Part shown: positions 1-9,309 of the stretch, one piece after another | Layout: each line of letters opens with the position of its first letter | Position numbering within the stretch: the stretch's first letter is position 1 | Origin: Blastocatellia bacterium | GTDB lineage: Bacteria; Acidobacteriota; Blastocatellia; UBA7656 | Assembly (NCBI GenBank): GCA_035275065.1 | Contig: DATENM010000027.1 | Location: 1 to 64,000 of the forward strand | Direction: 5' to 3' | DNA: 64,000 nucleotides | The notes under the pieces: generated by a model | Told to the model about the DNA's origin: nothing | What the model saw: the letters and a program-made list of their open reading frames with translations, nothing else | Databases searched by the model: none | Made by a program: the position numbers and the translations under genes

Positions 1-1
1 C

Positions 2-586
2 TTGATTCAGCGCGATTACAGCGGGCGCTCGTTTTACGATTACTACCTGAAGCGCGGCGACAAAGAAGCCGTGCAGCACACCGAAGAGAAGAAGACCGAC
101 ACCGGGCGCACGGTTTACGGCGGCGGCGGCATCGATCCCGATGTGGTCGAAAAAGTTCGCCAGAGCCCGAAAGAGCTGGAGATGCAGCGCGCATGGTTCG
201 AGCCGGTCTTCGAGTTTGCCCGCGTGCTGGTCGCCGGCCAGTTGCCCGGCTTCCAGGAGTACAAGATCGATAAGCCGGCCGACCATCACCACCGCTTGCA
301 AGCGAGCGAGTTTCAAGTCAGCGACAAGCTGCTTGCCGCTTTCAAAACCTTTATGACCGAGCGCAAAGATTTGAAGGCCGACCTTTCGCGCATCGACCGC
401 GAAGGCGATTTCCTGAAGCGCTGGATTCGCTATGAGCTGGTGACGGCGGCTTACGGGACAGAGACCGCTTATCAAGTGCTGCTCGAAACCGACAACCAGG
501 TGCAGCGGGCGATTAGCGAAATCCCCAAGGCGCGCATGATGGCCGAAGACGCGCGCCGTTCGCGCACCGGGCGCAATAACGAGTAA
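2..586 (+). CDS. S41-family C-terminal processing peptidase, 3' part
   Basis: The reading frame is open at the left edge, so only the last 194 residues are present. The stretch GRSFYDYYLKRGD followed by TGRTVYGGGGIDPDVV is typical of the end of the S41 (CtpA/Prc-like) catalytic domain, where the fold closes after the Ser-Lys active site; the catalytic Ser and Lys themselves lie outside the window. The remaining 140 residues are charged and helical, as in the C-terminal extension of many CtpA proteins. S41 proteases act in the periplasm or cell envelope. A strong terminator follows 42 bases after the stop, so this gene ends its transcription unit. The family call is good; the exact member cannot be told from a fragment. 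Confidence 0.82.
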   Translation: MIQRDYSGRSFYDYYLKRGDKEAVQHTEEKKTDTGRTVYGGGGIDPDVVEKVRQSPKELEMQRAWFEPVFEFARVLVAGQLPGFQEYKIDKPADHHHRLQASEFQVSDKLLAAFKTFMTERKDLKADLSRIDREGDFLKRWIRYELVTAAYGTETAYQVLLETDNQVQRAISEIPKARMMAEDARRSRTGRNNE

Positions 587-627
587 CGCGCCGTCGCGAG
601 ATTTAACTGTAAGACAGATCGCTTATT

Positions 628-655
628 GCCTGAGCCACCTGGCTCAGGCTTTTTT
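628..655 (+). terminator. Rho-independent terminator after the S41 peptidase gene
   Basis: A perfect 9-bp stem (GCCTGAGCC / GGCTCAGGC) with a 4-base ACCT loop is followed directly by six T residues. It lies 42 bases past the S41 stop codon. Confidence 0.92.
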
Positions 656-719
656 GTCGTCGGCGCTTCCCGCGTCGGCTTTACGGCGCGCCGTTCCGAT
701 GACCCATATCGCCACGCCC

Positions 720-747
720 TTGAGTTTTCATTATCCTGTAGTAGAAT
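720..747 (+). promoter_or_regulatory. Possible sigma-70 promoter for the 856-6295 gene group
   Basis: TTGAGT and TAGAAT are separated by 16 bases, about 110 bases upstream of the start at 856 and downstream of the S41 terminator, where a new promoter is needed. The match is moderate. The rest of 587-855 shows no gene. Confidence 0.4.
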
Positions 748-855
748 TCGCACACCAATATTGCGCCGACCTCGGCAGATTGCGTTGGGGGGATGGATCA
801 GAGGCCGTGAGCGCATCGCCCAGCGGGTGGATCGAACCCTGCAAGGAGTCTCGTT

Positions 856-1581
856 ATGCCGGCATTGCTCAAAGGAGTATGGGATGCCATCGCAGATGTT
901 AAGACGGTCATTAGTCTGACTGCCTTTGCGATGGCGGTCGTGCTGGTTGTCACCGTCGCCTATTTGCGCTCGAAGCGGCGGAAGATCCCCAACGCATTCT
1001 GGGTTGTCATTCTGGCGCTGGTGTTGATGGGCGTGGCGGCGACGCTGATTAAACCCGGAGAGGTTGATCGGCGCGGGGATGTTTACCGCGTGCGCGTCAC
1101 GGTACTCAGCCCCGAACAGACGCCGGTCGAAGATGCCAAAGTCTGGTCGTCGTTCGGCGGCGAGCCGAAGAAGGTGGCCGGCGGCTGGCAATTCGACATA
1201 CCGGCGGCCAGCAAGCCGCAGGACAGCCGGGTGATCTTCTACGCGACGAGAGAGAACGCCTTCCTCACCGGCAAGCAGGAAGCTCGTCTCGATAACGATT
1301 TCAACCCGGCGGTGACGATCAGCTTGCGGCACGACGATTCGGCGCGGGTGCGCGGGCAGGTGGTGGATCGAAGCAACCGGGGAATCGTGGGAGCGCGCGT
1401 CTTCGTCGTCGGCCATGAAGCCGAAGCCGTGGTCACCAAAGAAGGTGGGAACTTTGACTTGCCCTCCCATGCCGCCGTCGATCAGCAGGTATCAATCCAT
1501 GCAGAAAAGGCAGGCTACAGAGGGGTGAGCCAGTGGCATCCGGCAGGCGATACTCCGGCGATCCTGACATTGGAGAGGTGA
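856..1581 (+). CDS. Membrane-anchored protein with carboxypeptidase-regulatory-like domain
   Basis: 241 residues. Two hydrophobic segments (about residues 15-37 and 47-65) anchor it in the membrane. The rest is beta-rich: a first module around residues 75-150 and a second around 155-230 containing VRGQVVDRSNRGIVGARVFV, the signature of CarboxypepD_reg-like domains (a transthyretin-like fold found in exported proteins). ATG 856 has an AGGAG eight bases upstream. The gene ends two bases before the next start, so it is the first gene of an operon with the two TPR proteins, both of which also begin with a short beta-domain. Function unknown; a cell-surface or periplasmic scaffold role is inference. 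Confidence 0.75.
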   Translation: MPALLKGVWDAIADVKTVISLTAFAMAVVLVVTVAYLRSKRRKIPNAFWVVILALVLMGVAATLIKPGEVDRRGDVYRVRVTVLSPEQTPVEDAKVWSSFGGEPKKVAGGWQFDIPAASKPQDSRVIFYATRENAFLTGKQEARLDNDFNPAVTISLRHDDSARVRGQVVDRSNRGIVGARVFVVGHEAEAVVTKEGGNFDLPSHAAVDQQVSIHAEKAGYRGVSQWHPAGDTPAILTLER

Positions 1582-1583
1582 GT

Positions 1584-3200
1584 ATGATGCGCCTCGTTTG
1601 TCTCTTGAGTTTTCTTTTCATCATGACCTTTGGCGCACAGGCGACGCTCGCTCAACAGGAGGTTCTGACTATCAATGTCGTTGACATCAAGGAACAGACG
1701 CGTCCAGGGGTGACGCTCAAGTGCAAAGAAGGCTGTCCGGCGACGACCAGCGACCCCAATGGCACGGCGGTGTTGAAGCTGATGCCGGAGAATCTGCAAG
1801 CCGGGATCGCCGAGTTACAGGTGGTCAAGCGCAGCACGGGCATTGCCTGGGTGTTGATCAGTCCGTGGGATGGCAAGTGGCCGATTGCCAAGCGCAGCCT
1901 TACCGTCGTCGTGGCGCGGCATGGCGACCGGGTGCTTCTGAGCAATGGCAAGGCCCTGGAAGCGATAGCGGCGCGTGTGCTGAAGGAAATGACGCCGAAG
2001 GCAGATCGGCAAATCTCTGACGAAGATCGCAAGCTGGTATTGAAGCAGCAAGCCGAAGCGGTCGGGTTGAAGCCTGAAGAAGTCGATCAAGCCATCCGCG
2101 AATGGGGGAAGAAGGCCACAGACCCGTATCAGCAAGGGCTGGCCGCGCTCTATGAAAAGAACCTCCCGAAAGCCGAGCAGCTACTAACACAATCCTATCA
2201 GTCGCGGAAAACGGCTTTTCAAGATACTGCGTTCTTTCTCGGCCAAGCCCTTTATGAACAGGGCAAGTACAGCGAAGCGGTTGACAAGTTTCAAGAAGTT
2301 TCCGTGCTCAAGCGAGATGAGCCAGTCGTTCTACGCTGGCTCGGAAACAGTTTGCTTGACGCGGGGCGCTACGGTGAGGCCGGACCGGTCTACCAGCGCA
2401 CTCTCGACATCAGTGAGAAGGTGTTCGGCAAGGAGGACCCCCGCACCGCCATTGCTCTCAACAACTTGGCTGAATTCTATAGGATGCAAAGGCGTTTCAA
2501 TGAGGCTGAGCCGCTTTTCGTGCGCGCTCTCGATATCCTCGAGAAGACGGGCGGCAAGGATGATTTCCTTACCGCTGTCACTCTCAACAATCTCGCTCTG
2601 CTTTATAGAGACCAGTCCCGCTATAATGACGCGGAGCCGCTATTCAAGCGCTCGCTCGACATCCGTGAGAAGACACGCGGCAAGGAGCATCCCTCGACTG
2701 CCACTGGGTTACGTAACCTCGGCGATTTATATGTAGCGCAGGGCCGCTATGGCGAAGCTGAGCCGCTATTGAAGTATGCCCTCGACATCGATGAAAAGAG
2801 GTTGGGCAAAGAGCATCCCGACACCGCCCTAAGTCTCAACTTTCTCGCCGCGCTCTATTATGAGCAAGGTCGCTACAGCGAAGCCGAGCCGCTTTACAAG
2901 CGCGCCCTCGCTATCAATGAAAAGGTGTTGGGCAAAGACCATCCCGACACCGCCATCGATCTTTACAAGCTTGCCGAACTATATAGATTGCAGGGGCGCT
3001 ACAGCGAGGCCGAGCCGCTCTACAAACGCGCCCTCGACATCTTCGAGAGATCGCTTGGTAGTGAACATCCGAATGTGGCAACGACTTTAGAAAATTATGC
3101 CAAGCTACTACGAAAGACCGGTCGGGAAGAAGAGGCGGCGAAGGTGGAGAGCCGCGCCAAAGCGATTCGCGAGAAGGCGCAGCAGCAGCGGACGAACTAG
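1584..3200 (+). CDS. Exported TPR (kinesin-light-chain-type) repeat protein
   Basis: About 538 residues starting MMRLVCLLSFLFIM, with a cleavable signal peptide ending near TLAQQ. Residues 22-75 form a small beta-domain of carboxypeptidase-regulatory type. After a helical linker with [23 protein letters not shown] comes a series of 42-residue TPR units with the motif GKxHPxTAxxLNNLAxLYxxQGRYxEAEPLxKRALDI; I count six full units of this type. The ATG at 1584 is preferred over an upstream in-frame ATG at 1533, which lies inside the previous gene; GGAGAGG precedes it. It is paralogous to the next gene (same linker, same repeats). TPR arrays bind proteins; the partner is unknown. Confidence 0.85.
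   Translation: MMRLVCLLSFLFIMTFGAQATLAQQEVLTINVVDIKEQTRPGVTLKCKEGCPATTSDPNGTAVLKLMPENLQAGIAELQVVKRSTGIAWVLISPWDGKWPIAKRSLTVVVARHGDRVLLSNGKALEAIAARVLKEMTPKADRQISDEDRKLVLKQQAEAVGLKPEEVDQAIREWGKKATDPYQQGLAALYEKNLPKAEQLLTQSYQSRKTAFQDTAFFLGQALYEQGKYSEAVDKFQEVSVLKRDEPVVLRWLGNSLLDAGRYGEAGPVYQRTLDISEKVFGKEDPRTAIALNNLAEFYRMQRRFNEAEPLFVRALDILEKTGGKDDFLTAVTLNNLALLYRDQSRYNDAEPLFKRSLDIREKTRGKEHPSTATGLRNLGDLYVAQGRYGEAEPLLKYALDIDEKRLGKEHPDTALSLNFLAALYYEQGRYSEAEPLYKRALAINEKVLGKDHPDTAIDLYKLAELYRLQGRYSEAEPLYKRALDIFERSLGSEHPNVATTLENYAKLLRKTGREEEAAKVESRAKAIREKAQQQRTN
2367..3130 (+). repeat. Coding tandem repeat, 126-bp units (TPR)
   Basis: Six divergent 126-bp units encode the 42-residue TPRs of the first TPR protein. 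Each begins near a CGCTA(C/T)...GAGGC(C/T)GAGCC core. Confidence 0.75.
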
Positions 3201-3265
3201 GCAGCAAGCATGCCGGCAAACACGGGCGGGAGAAGCACTCGACACCCTTTGCAGGAGGTCAACCC

Positions 3266-6200
3266 ATGTGGAACGCGGTGATCGTTTCATTGCTGCTCGT
3301 CGCCGGCGTCCGGCCATCGCCGGCGACGATGGAAGAGGGCTACCTCGAGCTGTATGTGAAAAGCCCGACCGGCTCGCCGGTCAGAAATCTCGCCGTCACT
3401 TGCCGCGAGCAGTGCGCTACGTCGCCGAGCGATTATCGCGGTAAAGTGCGGCTCAAACTGCCGCTGCAAATCCACTCCAATGACTGGGTGACGCTGAGCA
3501 TTGTCAGGCGCGGGCGTGGCGTCGAATGGGTATTGATCAGCCCGTGGGATGATCGGGTCAACATCCCTTCGTTCACCAACCGACCCGCGAACGTGACCTC
3601 AGTGGTCGTCGTGCGCAAAGGTGACAAAACGGTTCTGCAAACCGGCGTGGTCTTGCAGTCGTTGGCGAAACGGTGTGTCGAGCGGGTGCCGTCCTCGGAC
3701 AGAGGGGTGATTACGGATGAGGAGCGCAAGCTGGTACTGAATCAGCAGGCCGAGGCGGTCGGGTTAACGCCCGTGCAGGTCGATCGGGCCATCCGCGCCT
3801 GGGGCAGAAGGGCCACAGACCCGCATGACCGCGGCGTCGCCGCACTCTATGAGCAGCGGTTCCCAGAGGCTGAGGCGCTGCTGCGGCAGTCGAAGCAGAT
3901 GCGGAAGGAAGCGGCGCAGAAAGCCATTGCCGAGTGGGCGGATGGCGACTTCTTCCTCGGGCAGGCGCTTTATCAGCAGGGCAAGTACGCCGAAGCGGTC
4001 GCCGAGTTTCAAGAGACCGCCTCATTAAAGCCGGACGATGTAGAAGTGTTGGGCTGGCTGGGGAGGAGCCTGACTCAGGCGGGCCGCTACGGCGAGGCCG
4101 AGCCTTTGCTACAACGCGCCTTGGCCATGACTGAAAAGGCGAAGGGAAAAGATCACCCCGACACCGCCACCATGCGCAACAATCTTGCCGCGCTCTATAA
4201 AAACCAGGGGCGTTATGGCGAAGCCGAGCTGCTGGTGCAGCAGGCCATCGACGCGGTCGAGCGGGCATTCGGTGGAAAGCATCTGTACATCGCTGCCGAC
4301 CTCGGCCTACTGGCCGGCCTATACAAGGCGCGGGGGCGTTACGCCGACGCCGAATTGCTTTTCAAGCGCGCCATGGAAATCAATGAGAAGGAGCTGGGCA
4401 AAACGCACCCATTGACGGCGACCAGCTATGATAATCTGGCGACGCTCTACAAGGTGCAGGGGCGCTATGGCGAAGCCGAGCAGATGTGCAAGCGCGCCCT
4501 TGATATTTACGAGCAGAAGCTAGGCGAAGACCATCCCGATACGGCGACCTGCCTGAACAATCTGGCCGGCATCTACAAAGACCAGGGGCGCGACACCGAG
4601 GCCGAGCAGCTCTACCAGCGCGCGGTCGTCGCAACGGAGAAAGTCCTGGGCAAAACGCACCCATCGACGGCGACCAGCTATGATAACCTGGCGGCGCTCT
4701 ATCAGGCGCAGGGGCGCTATGACGAAGCCGAGCGGCTGTGCAAGCGCGCCCTCGACATCTACGAGAAGGCGCTCGGCGACCATCATCCCGACACGGCGAT
4801 CTGCATGAGCAACCTTGCCAACATCTACACAGACCAGGGGCGCTACGCCGAAGCCGAGCCGCTCTGCAAGCGCGCCCTCGCGATCGAGGAGGAGGTGCTG
4901 GGCAAAGACCACGCTGCGACGACCGCCAGCCTTAACACCCTTGCACGGCTCTACTTGGCTCAGGACCGCTACGGCGAGGCCGAGCCGCTGTTCAAACGCG
5001 CCCTCGACATCCGCGAGAAGGCGCTCGGCAAGGATCACCCCGACCTCGCCGTCAGTCTGAACGACCTGGCGTCGCTCTATGAAGCGCAGGGGCGCTATGG
5101 CGAGGCCGAGCCGCTTTACCGACACGCGCTCGACGTCACTGAAAAGGCACTGGGCAAAAGCCAGCCCGCCACGGCGACTCTGCTCGATAACCTGGCCATG
5201 CTCTATTTCACGCAACAACGCTATGGCGAGGCCGAGCCGCTTTGCCGGCGGGCGCTTGAGATTCGGGAGAAGGCACTCGGCGAGCAGTATCCCGACACCG
5301 CCACCAGTCTCGGCACTCTCGCCCTGATCTACACGGCGCAGAACCGGTATGAAGAGGCCGAGCCGCTGTTCAAACGCGCCCTCGACATTACCGAGAAGGT
5401 TAAGGGCAAAGACCACCCTGCCGTCGCCACCAATCTCAACTCCCTGGCCGAGCTTTTTAAAGCGCAGGGGCGTTATGGGAACGTCGAGCCGCTTTATAAG
5501 CGCGCCATCGACATCGTAGAGAAGACGCTTGGCCAAGACCATTTCCGTCTCGTCGGCCATCTCAGAGGTCTCGCCTCGCTGTACCGACTGCAAAGGCGCT
5601 TCGACGAAGCTGAGCCACTATTCAAGCGCGCCATCGCCATCGCCGAGAAGAACATCGGCCAGGACAACTCGCTGATCGCCGACATCCTTAACAGCTTCGT
5701 GCTGCTCTATTACGACCAGAAGCGTTATGCCGAGGCCGAGCCACTCGGTCGGCGCGCCGTCGCCATCGCCGAGAAGGCCGATGGCAAGGACGATCCCCAC
5801 ACGGCTGCCCCGCTGGCCAGCCTCGCACTGGTCTACAAAGGGCTGAAGCGCTACAGCGAGGCCGAGCCGCTCTACAAACGCGCGCTGGCGATCAAAGAGA
5901 AGGAACTCGGCAAAGACCATCCCAACGTCGCTACCCTCCTGAACAACCTAGCGGTGTTCTATGAGGAGCAGGAGCGCCACGCCGAGGCCGAGCCACTATT
6001 CAAGCGCGCGCTCGCCATTTATGAAAAGACGCTGGGCGATGACCACCCGCTCACCGCCAATACGCTTGACAATCTCGGCATGCTCTACGCCCGGCAAGAG
6101 CGGTACGGCGAGGCCGAGCCCCTCCTGCGGCGTGCCCTCGCCGCACGTGAAAGGGTGTTCGGTAGGGACCATTGGAGCGTCGCGGTGGTTTTACAGAACT

Positions 6201-6295
6201 ACGCCTTTGTCCTGCGAAAGATGAATCGAGAAGAAGAGGCGGCGAGGCTGGAAGACCGCGCGAAAGCGATTCGCGAGAAGGCCAGGCCGCAGTAG
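3266..6295 (+). CDS. Large exported TPR repeat protein (1009 aa)
   Basis: The start at 3266 has AGGAGGT seven bases upstream. A short hydrophobic N-terminus ([14 protein letters not shown]) is a probable signal sequence; a beta-domain follows (residues about 25-80), then a region closely matching the preceding gene ([23 protein letters not shown]) and a long array of 42-residue kinesin-light-chain-type TPRs. I count about 17 units with the GKDHPDTA...[14 protein letters not shown] pattern. The C-terminus ([20 protein letters not shown]) matches the end of the neighbouring paralogue. Gene duplication followed by repeat expansion is the simplest history. Probable role: protein-protein scaffold outside the cytoplasm (inference). 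Confidence 0.87.
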   Translation: MWNAVIVSLLLVAGVRPSPATMEEGYLELYVKSPTGSPVRNLAVTCREQCATSPSDYRGKVRLKLPLQIHSNDWVTLSIVRRGRGVEWVLISPWDDRVNIPSFTNRPANVTSVVVVRKGDKTVLQTGVVLQSLAKRCVERVPSSDRGVITDEERKLVLNQQAEAVGLTPVQVDRAIRAWGRRATDPHDRGVAALYEQRFPEAEALLRQSKQMRKEAAQKAIAEWADGDFFLGQALYQQGKYAEAVAEFQETASLKPDDVEVLGWLGRSLTQAGRYGEAEPLLQRALAMTEKAKGKDHPDTATMRNNLAALYKNQGRYGEAELLVQQAIDAVERAFGGKHLYIAADLGLLAGLYKARGRYADAELLFKRAMEINEKELGKTHPLTATSYDNLATLYKVQGRYGEAEQMCKRALDIYEQKLGEDHPDTATCLNNLAGIYKDQGRDTEAEQLYQRAVVATEKVLGKTHPSTATSYDNLAALYQAQGRYDEAERLCKRALDIYEKALGDHHPDTAICMSNLANIYTDQGRYAEAEPLCKRALAIEEEVLGKDHAATTASLNTLARLYLAQDRYGEAEPLFKRALDIREKALGKDHPDLAVSLNDLASLYEAQGRYGEAEPLYRHALDVTEKALGKSQPATATLLDNLAMLYFTQQRYGEAEPLCRRALEIREKALGEQYPDTATSLGTLALIYTAQNRYEEAEPLFKRALDITEKVKGKDHPAVATNLNSLAELFKAQGRYGNVEPLYKRAIDIVEKTLGQDHFRLVGHLRGLASLYRLQRRFDEAEPLFKRAIAIAEKNIGQDNSLIADILNSFVLLYYDQKRYAEAEPLGRRAVAIAEKADGKDDPHTAAPLASLALVYKGLKRYSEAEPLYKRALAIKEKELGKDHPNVATLLNNLAVFYEEQERHAEAEPLFKRALAIYEKTLGDDHPLTANTLDNLGMLYARQERYGEAEPLLRRALAARERVFGRDHWSVAVVLQNYAFVLRKMNREEEAARLEDRAKAIREKARPQ
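4085..6240 (+). repeat. Coding tandem repeat, 126-bp units (about 17 TPRs)
   Basis: The 126-bp period is plain in the DNA: GGCGAGGCCGAGCCGCT-type cores recur every 126 bases. Near-identity between some units suggests recent unequal crossing-over or conversion. Open antisense frames here are a by-product of the repeat. Confidence 0.85.
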
Positions 6296-6468
6296 ATGCG
6301 CTCGGTCGCCGGCACGGACGCGCGGGCGCGAAAGCCTGCGGGATGATTTTTTCACCCTCTGTCGATGCCTTGGCTTTGCAACGCGGCGCGAATTGGTTAT
6401 CATTTCGCCGCCTCGTTTCGCTTCCGCCCGCGGCCTTCGGCGGCGGCGCTTTCAGTACCCGACAAGCT

Positions 6469-8040
6469 ATGAGCGAAGCCATCAAGTACGCCGTCGAGAT
6501 GCGCGGCATCACCAAACGGTTTGGTGAGGTCGTCGCCAATCGCAATCTCAACATCGCCGTGCGCGACGGCTCGATTCACGCCATCATCGGCGAGAACGGC
6601 GCCGGCAAGTCTACGGCGATGAATATTCTGTATGGCTTCTATAATCCCGACGAAGGCGAAACCCTCATTGACGGCCAGCCGCGCGCCATTCGCACACCGT
6701 CGGATGCCATCGCCCTCGGACTCGGCATGGTGCACCAGCACTTCATGCTCGTCGAGCCCTTGAGCGTCACTGAAAACATCATTCTTGGGGCCGAGCCGAC
6801 CGCCGGTGTGGCGATTGATTATAAGCGCGCCCGGCAGCGTGTCCGCGAAATCTCAGAGCAGTATGGCCTGCGCATTGATCCCGACGCGCGCGTCGGCTCG
6901 CTGTCGGTTGGCCAGCAGCAGCGCGTCGAAATCCTTAAGACCCTTTACCGCGGCGCGCGCATCCTGATCCTTGACGAGCCGACGGCGGTGCTGACGCCGC
7001 AAGAGGTCGGCGAGATGTTCGCCATCCTGCGCGGCCTGCGCGAGCAGGGCAAGACGATCATCATCATCACCCACAAGCTTCAGGAAGTGCTGGCGCTTTC
7101 AGACAACATCACGGTGATGCGCGACGGTGAAGTTGTCGGCAATCTGCCGACTGCGGAAGCCAGCGCCGAAGGGTTGGCGCGCCTGATGGTTGGACGCGAA
7201 GTGCTGCTGCGCGTCAAGAAGGACGAAGCCCGCCCGCGCGATGTCGTGCTCAGTGTAAAGAACCTCACATTGAGAAATGCTGACGGCGGCACGGCGCTCG
7301 GAGCCCTGTCGTTTGAGGTGCGCGCCGGAGAAACGCTCGGCATTGCCGGTGTCGAAGGCAACGGCCAGACGGAGCTGATTGAGATACTCGCCGGTCTTCG
7401 TGCGTCAACCAGCGGTCAGGTGCTGTTCGATGGTCAACAGATCAACGCGCTCGACCCGCGCGAGCGCAAGCGGCACGGCATCGCTCATATCCCTGAAGAC
7501 CGCCACCGGCGCGGCTTGCTGTTGTCGTTCGATCTGGCAAGCAATTCGATTCTGGGGGTTCACGCCGACGCGCCGATTTCTGGTGCTGTGTTGTTAAACC
7601 AAAAAGTCATCAATGACCGCGCCGCCCGCATGGTGAAAGAATTCGACGTGCGCCCGCCGAACATCGCGCTGCCCGCGGGCGCGTTGTCGGGCGGCAATCA
7701 GCAGAAGCTCATCGTCGCGCGCGAGTTCGACATCAAGCCGAAGCTGCTGCTGGTCTCGCAGCCGACGCGTGGCGTTGACATCGGCGCGACGGAGTTCATT
7801 CACCGCAAGCTCATTGAATTGCGCGATGCGGGCTGCGCCGTGCTGCTGGTCTCAGCCGAGCTTGAGGAAGTCCTGAGCCTGAGCGACCGAGTCATCGTCG
7901 TCTACGAGGGCCGCATTGTCGGCGAGGTTGATCCGAAGACGGTCGGCGAGGAAGAGATCGGCATGATGATGACCGGCGGCCAGATGCGACGCGGAGACGC
8001 GGGGACGCGGGAACACGGGGAAAGAACGCAACCAGAATAA
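6469..8040 (+). CDS. Nucleoside/simple-sugar ABC importer, double ATPase subunit
   Basis: 523 residues with two ABC domains in one chain, as in sugar/nucleoside importers (RbsA, YufO/NupO). First domain: Walker [10 protein letters not shown], signature [13 protein letters not shown], Walker [12 protein letters not shown]. Second domain: degenerate Walker A ([10 protein letters not shown]), signature [14 protein letters not shown], and [12 protein letters not shown] where Walker B normally reads DEP. This asymmetry is usual for the family. ATG 6469 ([11 protein letters not shown]) is chosen because the ABC domain begins directly after it; an upstream open frame is not protein-like. Two permeases and a purine phosphorylase follow, pointing to purine nucleoside uptake. 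The last 17 codons lie in an inverted repeat (7988-8083), so the tail is probably not functional sequence. Confidence 0.93.
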   Translation: MSEAIKYAVEMRGITKRFGEVVANRNLNIAVRDGSIHAIIGENGAGKSTAMNILYGFYNPDEGETLIDGQPRAIRTPSDAIALGLGMVHQHFMLVEPLSVTENIILGAEPTAGVAIDYKRARQRVREISEQYGLRIDPDARVGSLSVGQQQRVEILKTLYRGARILILDEPTAVLTPQEVGEMFAILRGLREQGKTIIIITHKLQEVLALSDNITVMRDGEVVGNLPTAEASAEGLARLMVGREVLLRVKKDEARPRDVVLSVKNLTLRNADGGTALGALSFEVRAGETLGIAGVEGNGQTELIEILAGLRASTSGQVLFDGQQINALDPRERKRHGIAHIPEDRHRRGLLLSFDLASNSILGVHADAPISGAVLLNQKVINDRAARMVKEFDVRPPNIALPAGALSGGNQQKLIVAREFDIKPKLLLVSQPTRGVDIGATEFIHRKLIELRDAGCAVLLVSAELEEVLSLSDRVIVVYEGRIVGEVDPKTVGEEEIGMMMTGGQMRRGDAGTREHGERTQPE

Positions 8041-8083
8041 TTCTGTTCCTCTCCGCGTCGCCGTGTCGCCGCGTCTCCGCGTC
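7988..8083. repeat. Inverted repeat of short GC-rich tandem units
   Basis: Left arm 7988-8002 (GACGCGGAGACGCGG) and right arm 8069-8083 are exact reverse complements. The flanking sequence continues with variants of the same unit on both sides, and the centre holds a 13-base palindrome CAGAATAATTCTG (8033-8045). The left half encodes the C-terminus of the ABC ATPase. Confidence 0.85.
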
Positions 8084-8093
8084 AATACAAACC

Positions 8094-9188
8094 ATGAAGA
8101 AACTCTTTCAAGAACTGCTCTTCCCGCTCATCGCCGTCGTCGCGGCGTTTTTGGTCGGCGGCATTATCGTCTGGCTGGTCGGCGATAGCCCGCTGCTGGT
8201 TTATGAGTTGTTCTTTTCGAGCGTTTTCGGCTCGACAGACGGCATCGCTTATACCTTATTCAACGCAACGCCGCTTATCTTCACAGGGCTGGCGGTGGCG
8301 GTTGCCTTCAAGTGCGGGCTGCTCAACATTGGCGCCGAAGGCCAACTGACGGCGGCGGCCTTCGCTACCGCATGGGTTGGCTTGATGCTGCCGACCTGGC
8401 CGGCCTGGATCGTCGTGATGCTGGCGGCGCTTGCGGCCATCGCCGTAGGCGGCATCTGGGGCGGCATCCCCGGCCTGCTCAAAGCGCGCTTCGGGGCTCA
8501 CGAAGTCATCACCACCATCATGATGAACTTCATCGCGGTGGCGATTGTCAGCTACCTGACGCAGTACCATTACCGCCGGCAGGGCGACCCGATCTTAGAG
8601 ACTCTGCCGATTGCCGAGATCAAAGACGGCGCGCTCGTCGGGCCGCACATTCCGCGAATGCACGCGCTGCTCGCGCCGCTGGGCATCAACTTCCCTGAGC
8701 GCTTGCCTCTGAACCTCGCGTTCTTCCTGGCGATCCTGGCGTGTGTGCTGGTCTACGTCTTTCTCTGGAAGACCAAATGGGGTTACGAGCTGCGGGCCGT
8801 GGGCATCAACCCTTCGGCGGCGGAATACGGCGGCATCTCGGTTGCGCGAAACACGATTCTGGCGATGGCGCTATCGGGTATGCTCGCCGGCATGGTCGGC
8901 ATCAACGAAGTGCTCGGATACCGCTATCGTTATTACGACGGCTTCTCCGCCGGCTTAGGCTTCACGGGCATCGCCGTGGCGCTGCTCGGGCGCAACCATC
9001 CGGTCGGGGTTTTTTTTGCGGCATTGCTGTTTGGCGCGCTCGACCGCTCCAAGCTGTTCATCGACATCTTCACTGATAAGATATCGAAAGACTGGGTGGT
9101 GATCCTGCAAGCGATCATCATTCTCTTTGTCGCCTGCGAAGCGGTCTTCCGTGGCGGCGCCCGGCGGCTGATGCGGGGGAAGGTGTGA
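8094..9188 (+). CDS. Nucleoside-type ABC importer permease 1
   Basis: 364 residues, about nine or ten hydrophobic segments. It contains NIGAEGQLTAAAFATAW and GINPSAAEYGGISVARN, characteristic of the BPD_transp_2 permeases (YufP/NupP and RbsC relatives). It transports substrate delivered by a BmpA-like lipoprotein in known systems, but no such gene is in the window. It follows the ATPase after 53 bases and precedes the second permease. Confidence 0.92.
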   Translation: MKKLFQELLFPLIAVVAAFLVGGIIVWLVGDSPLLVYELFFSSVFGSTDGIAYTLFNATPLIFTGLAVAVAFKCGLLNIGAEGQLTAAAFATAWVGLMLPTWPAWIVVMLAALAAIAVGGIWGGIPGLLKARFGAHEVITTIMMNFIAVAIVSYLTQYHYRRQGDPILETLPIAEIKDGALVGPHIPRMHALLAPLGINFPERLPLNLAFFLAILACVLVYVFLWKTKWGYELRAVGINPSAAEYGGISVARNTILAMALSGMLAGMVGINEVLGYRYRYYDGFSAGLGFTGIAVALLGRNHPVGVFFAALLFGALDRSKLFIDIFTDKISKDWVVILQAIIILFVACEAVFRGGARRLMRGKV

Positions 9189-9197
9189 CCGGAAGAA

Positions 9198-9303
9198 GTC
9201 AGGAGTCAGGAGTCAGAATGAAAGAGGAAGTCGGCGGCAGTGAGTGTACTCGTCGCGCCTCCCCTCTTATTCTGACTTCCGACTCCTGACTCCTGACTCC
9301 TGA
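9198..9303. repeat. Inverted repeat of 7-bp GGAGTCA units
   Basis: Left arm 9198-9219 consists of GTCAGGA-type heptamers ending in CAGAAT; right arm 9269-9303 is its reverse complement with one extra unit. The loop is about 49 bases. It fills the gap between the two permease genes. Confidence 0.88.
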
Positions 9304-9309
9304 GAGCTT

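Noticed and set aside
472..1470. 332-codon open frame on the minus strand
   Set aside because: It runs antisense to the S41 end, a terminator, a promoter and the 856 gene; its composition (His/Arg-rich) is that of a shadow frame in GC-rich DNA.
4520..5593. 357-codon minus-strand frame with a regular pattern
   Set aside because: It is the antisense of the 126-bp TPR repeats; the periodic look comes from the repeat, and no ribosome site or conserved domain is seen.
2367..6240. Regular repeats that might be taken for a CRISPR array
   Set aside because: The period is 126 bp without unique spacers, and the repeats encode TPR units in frame.
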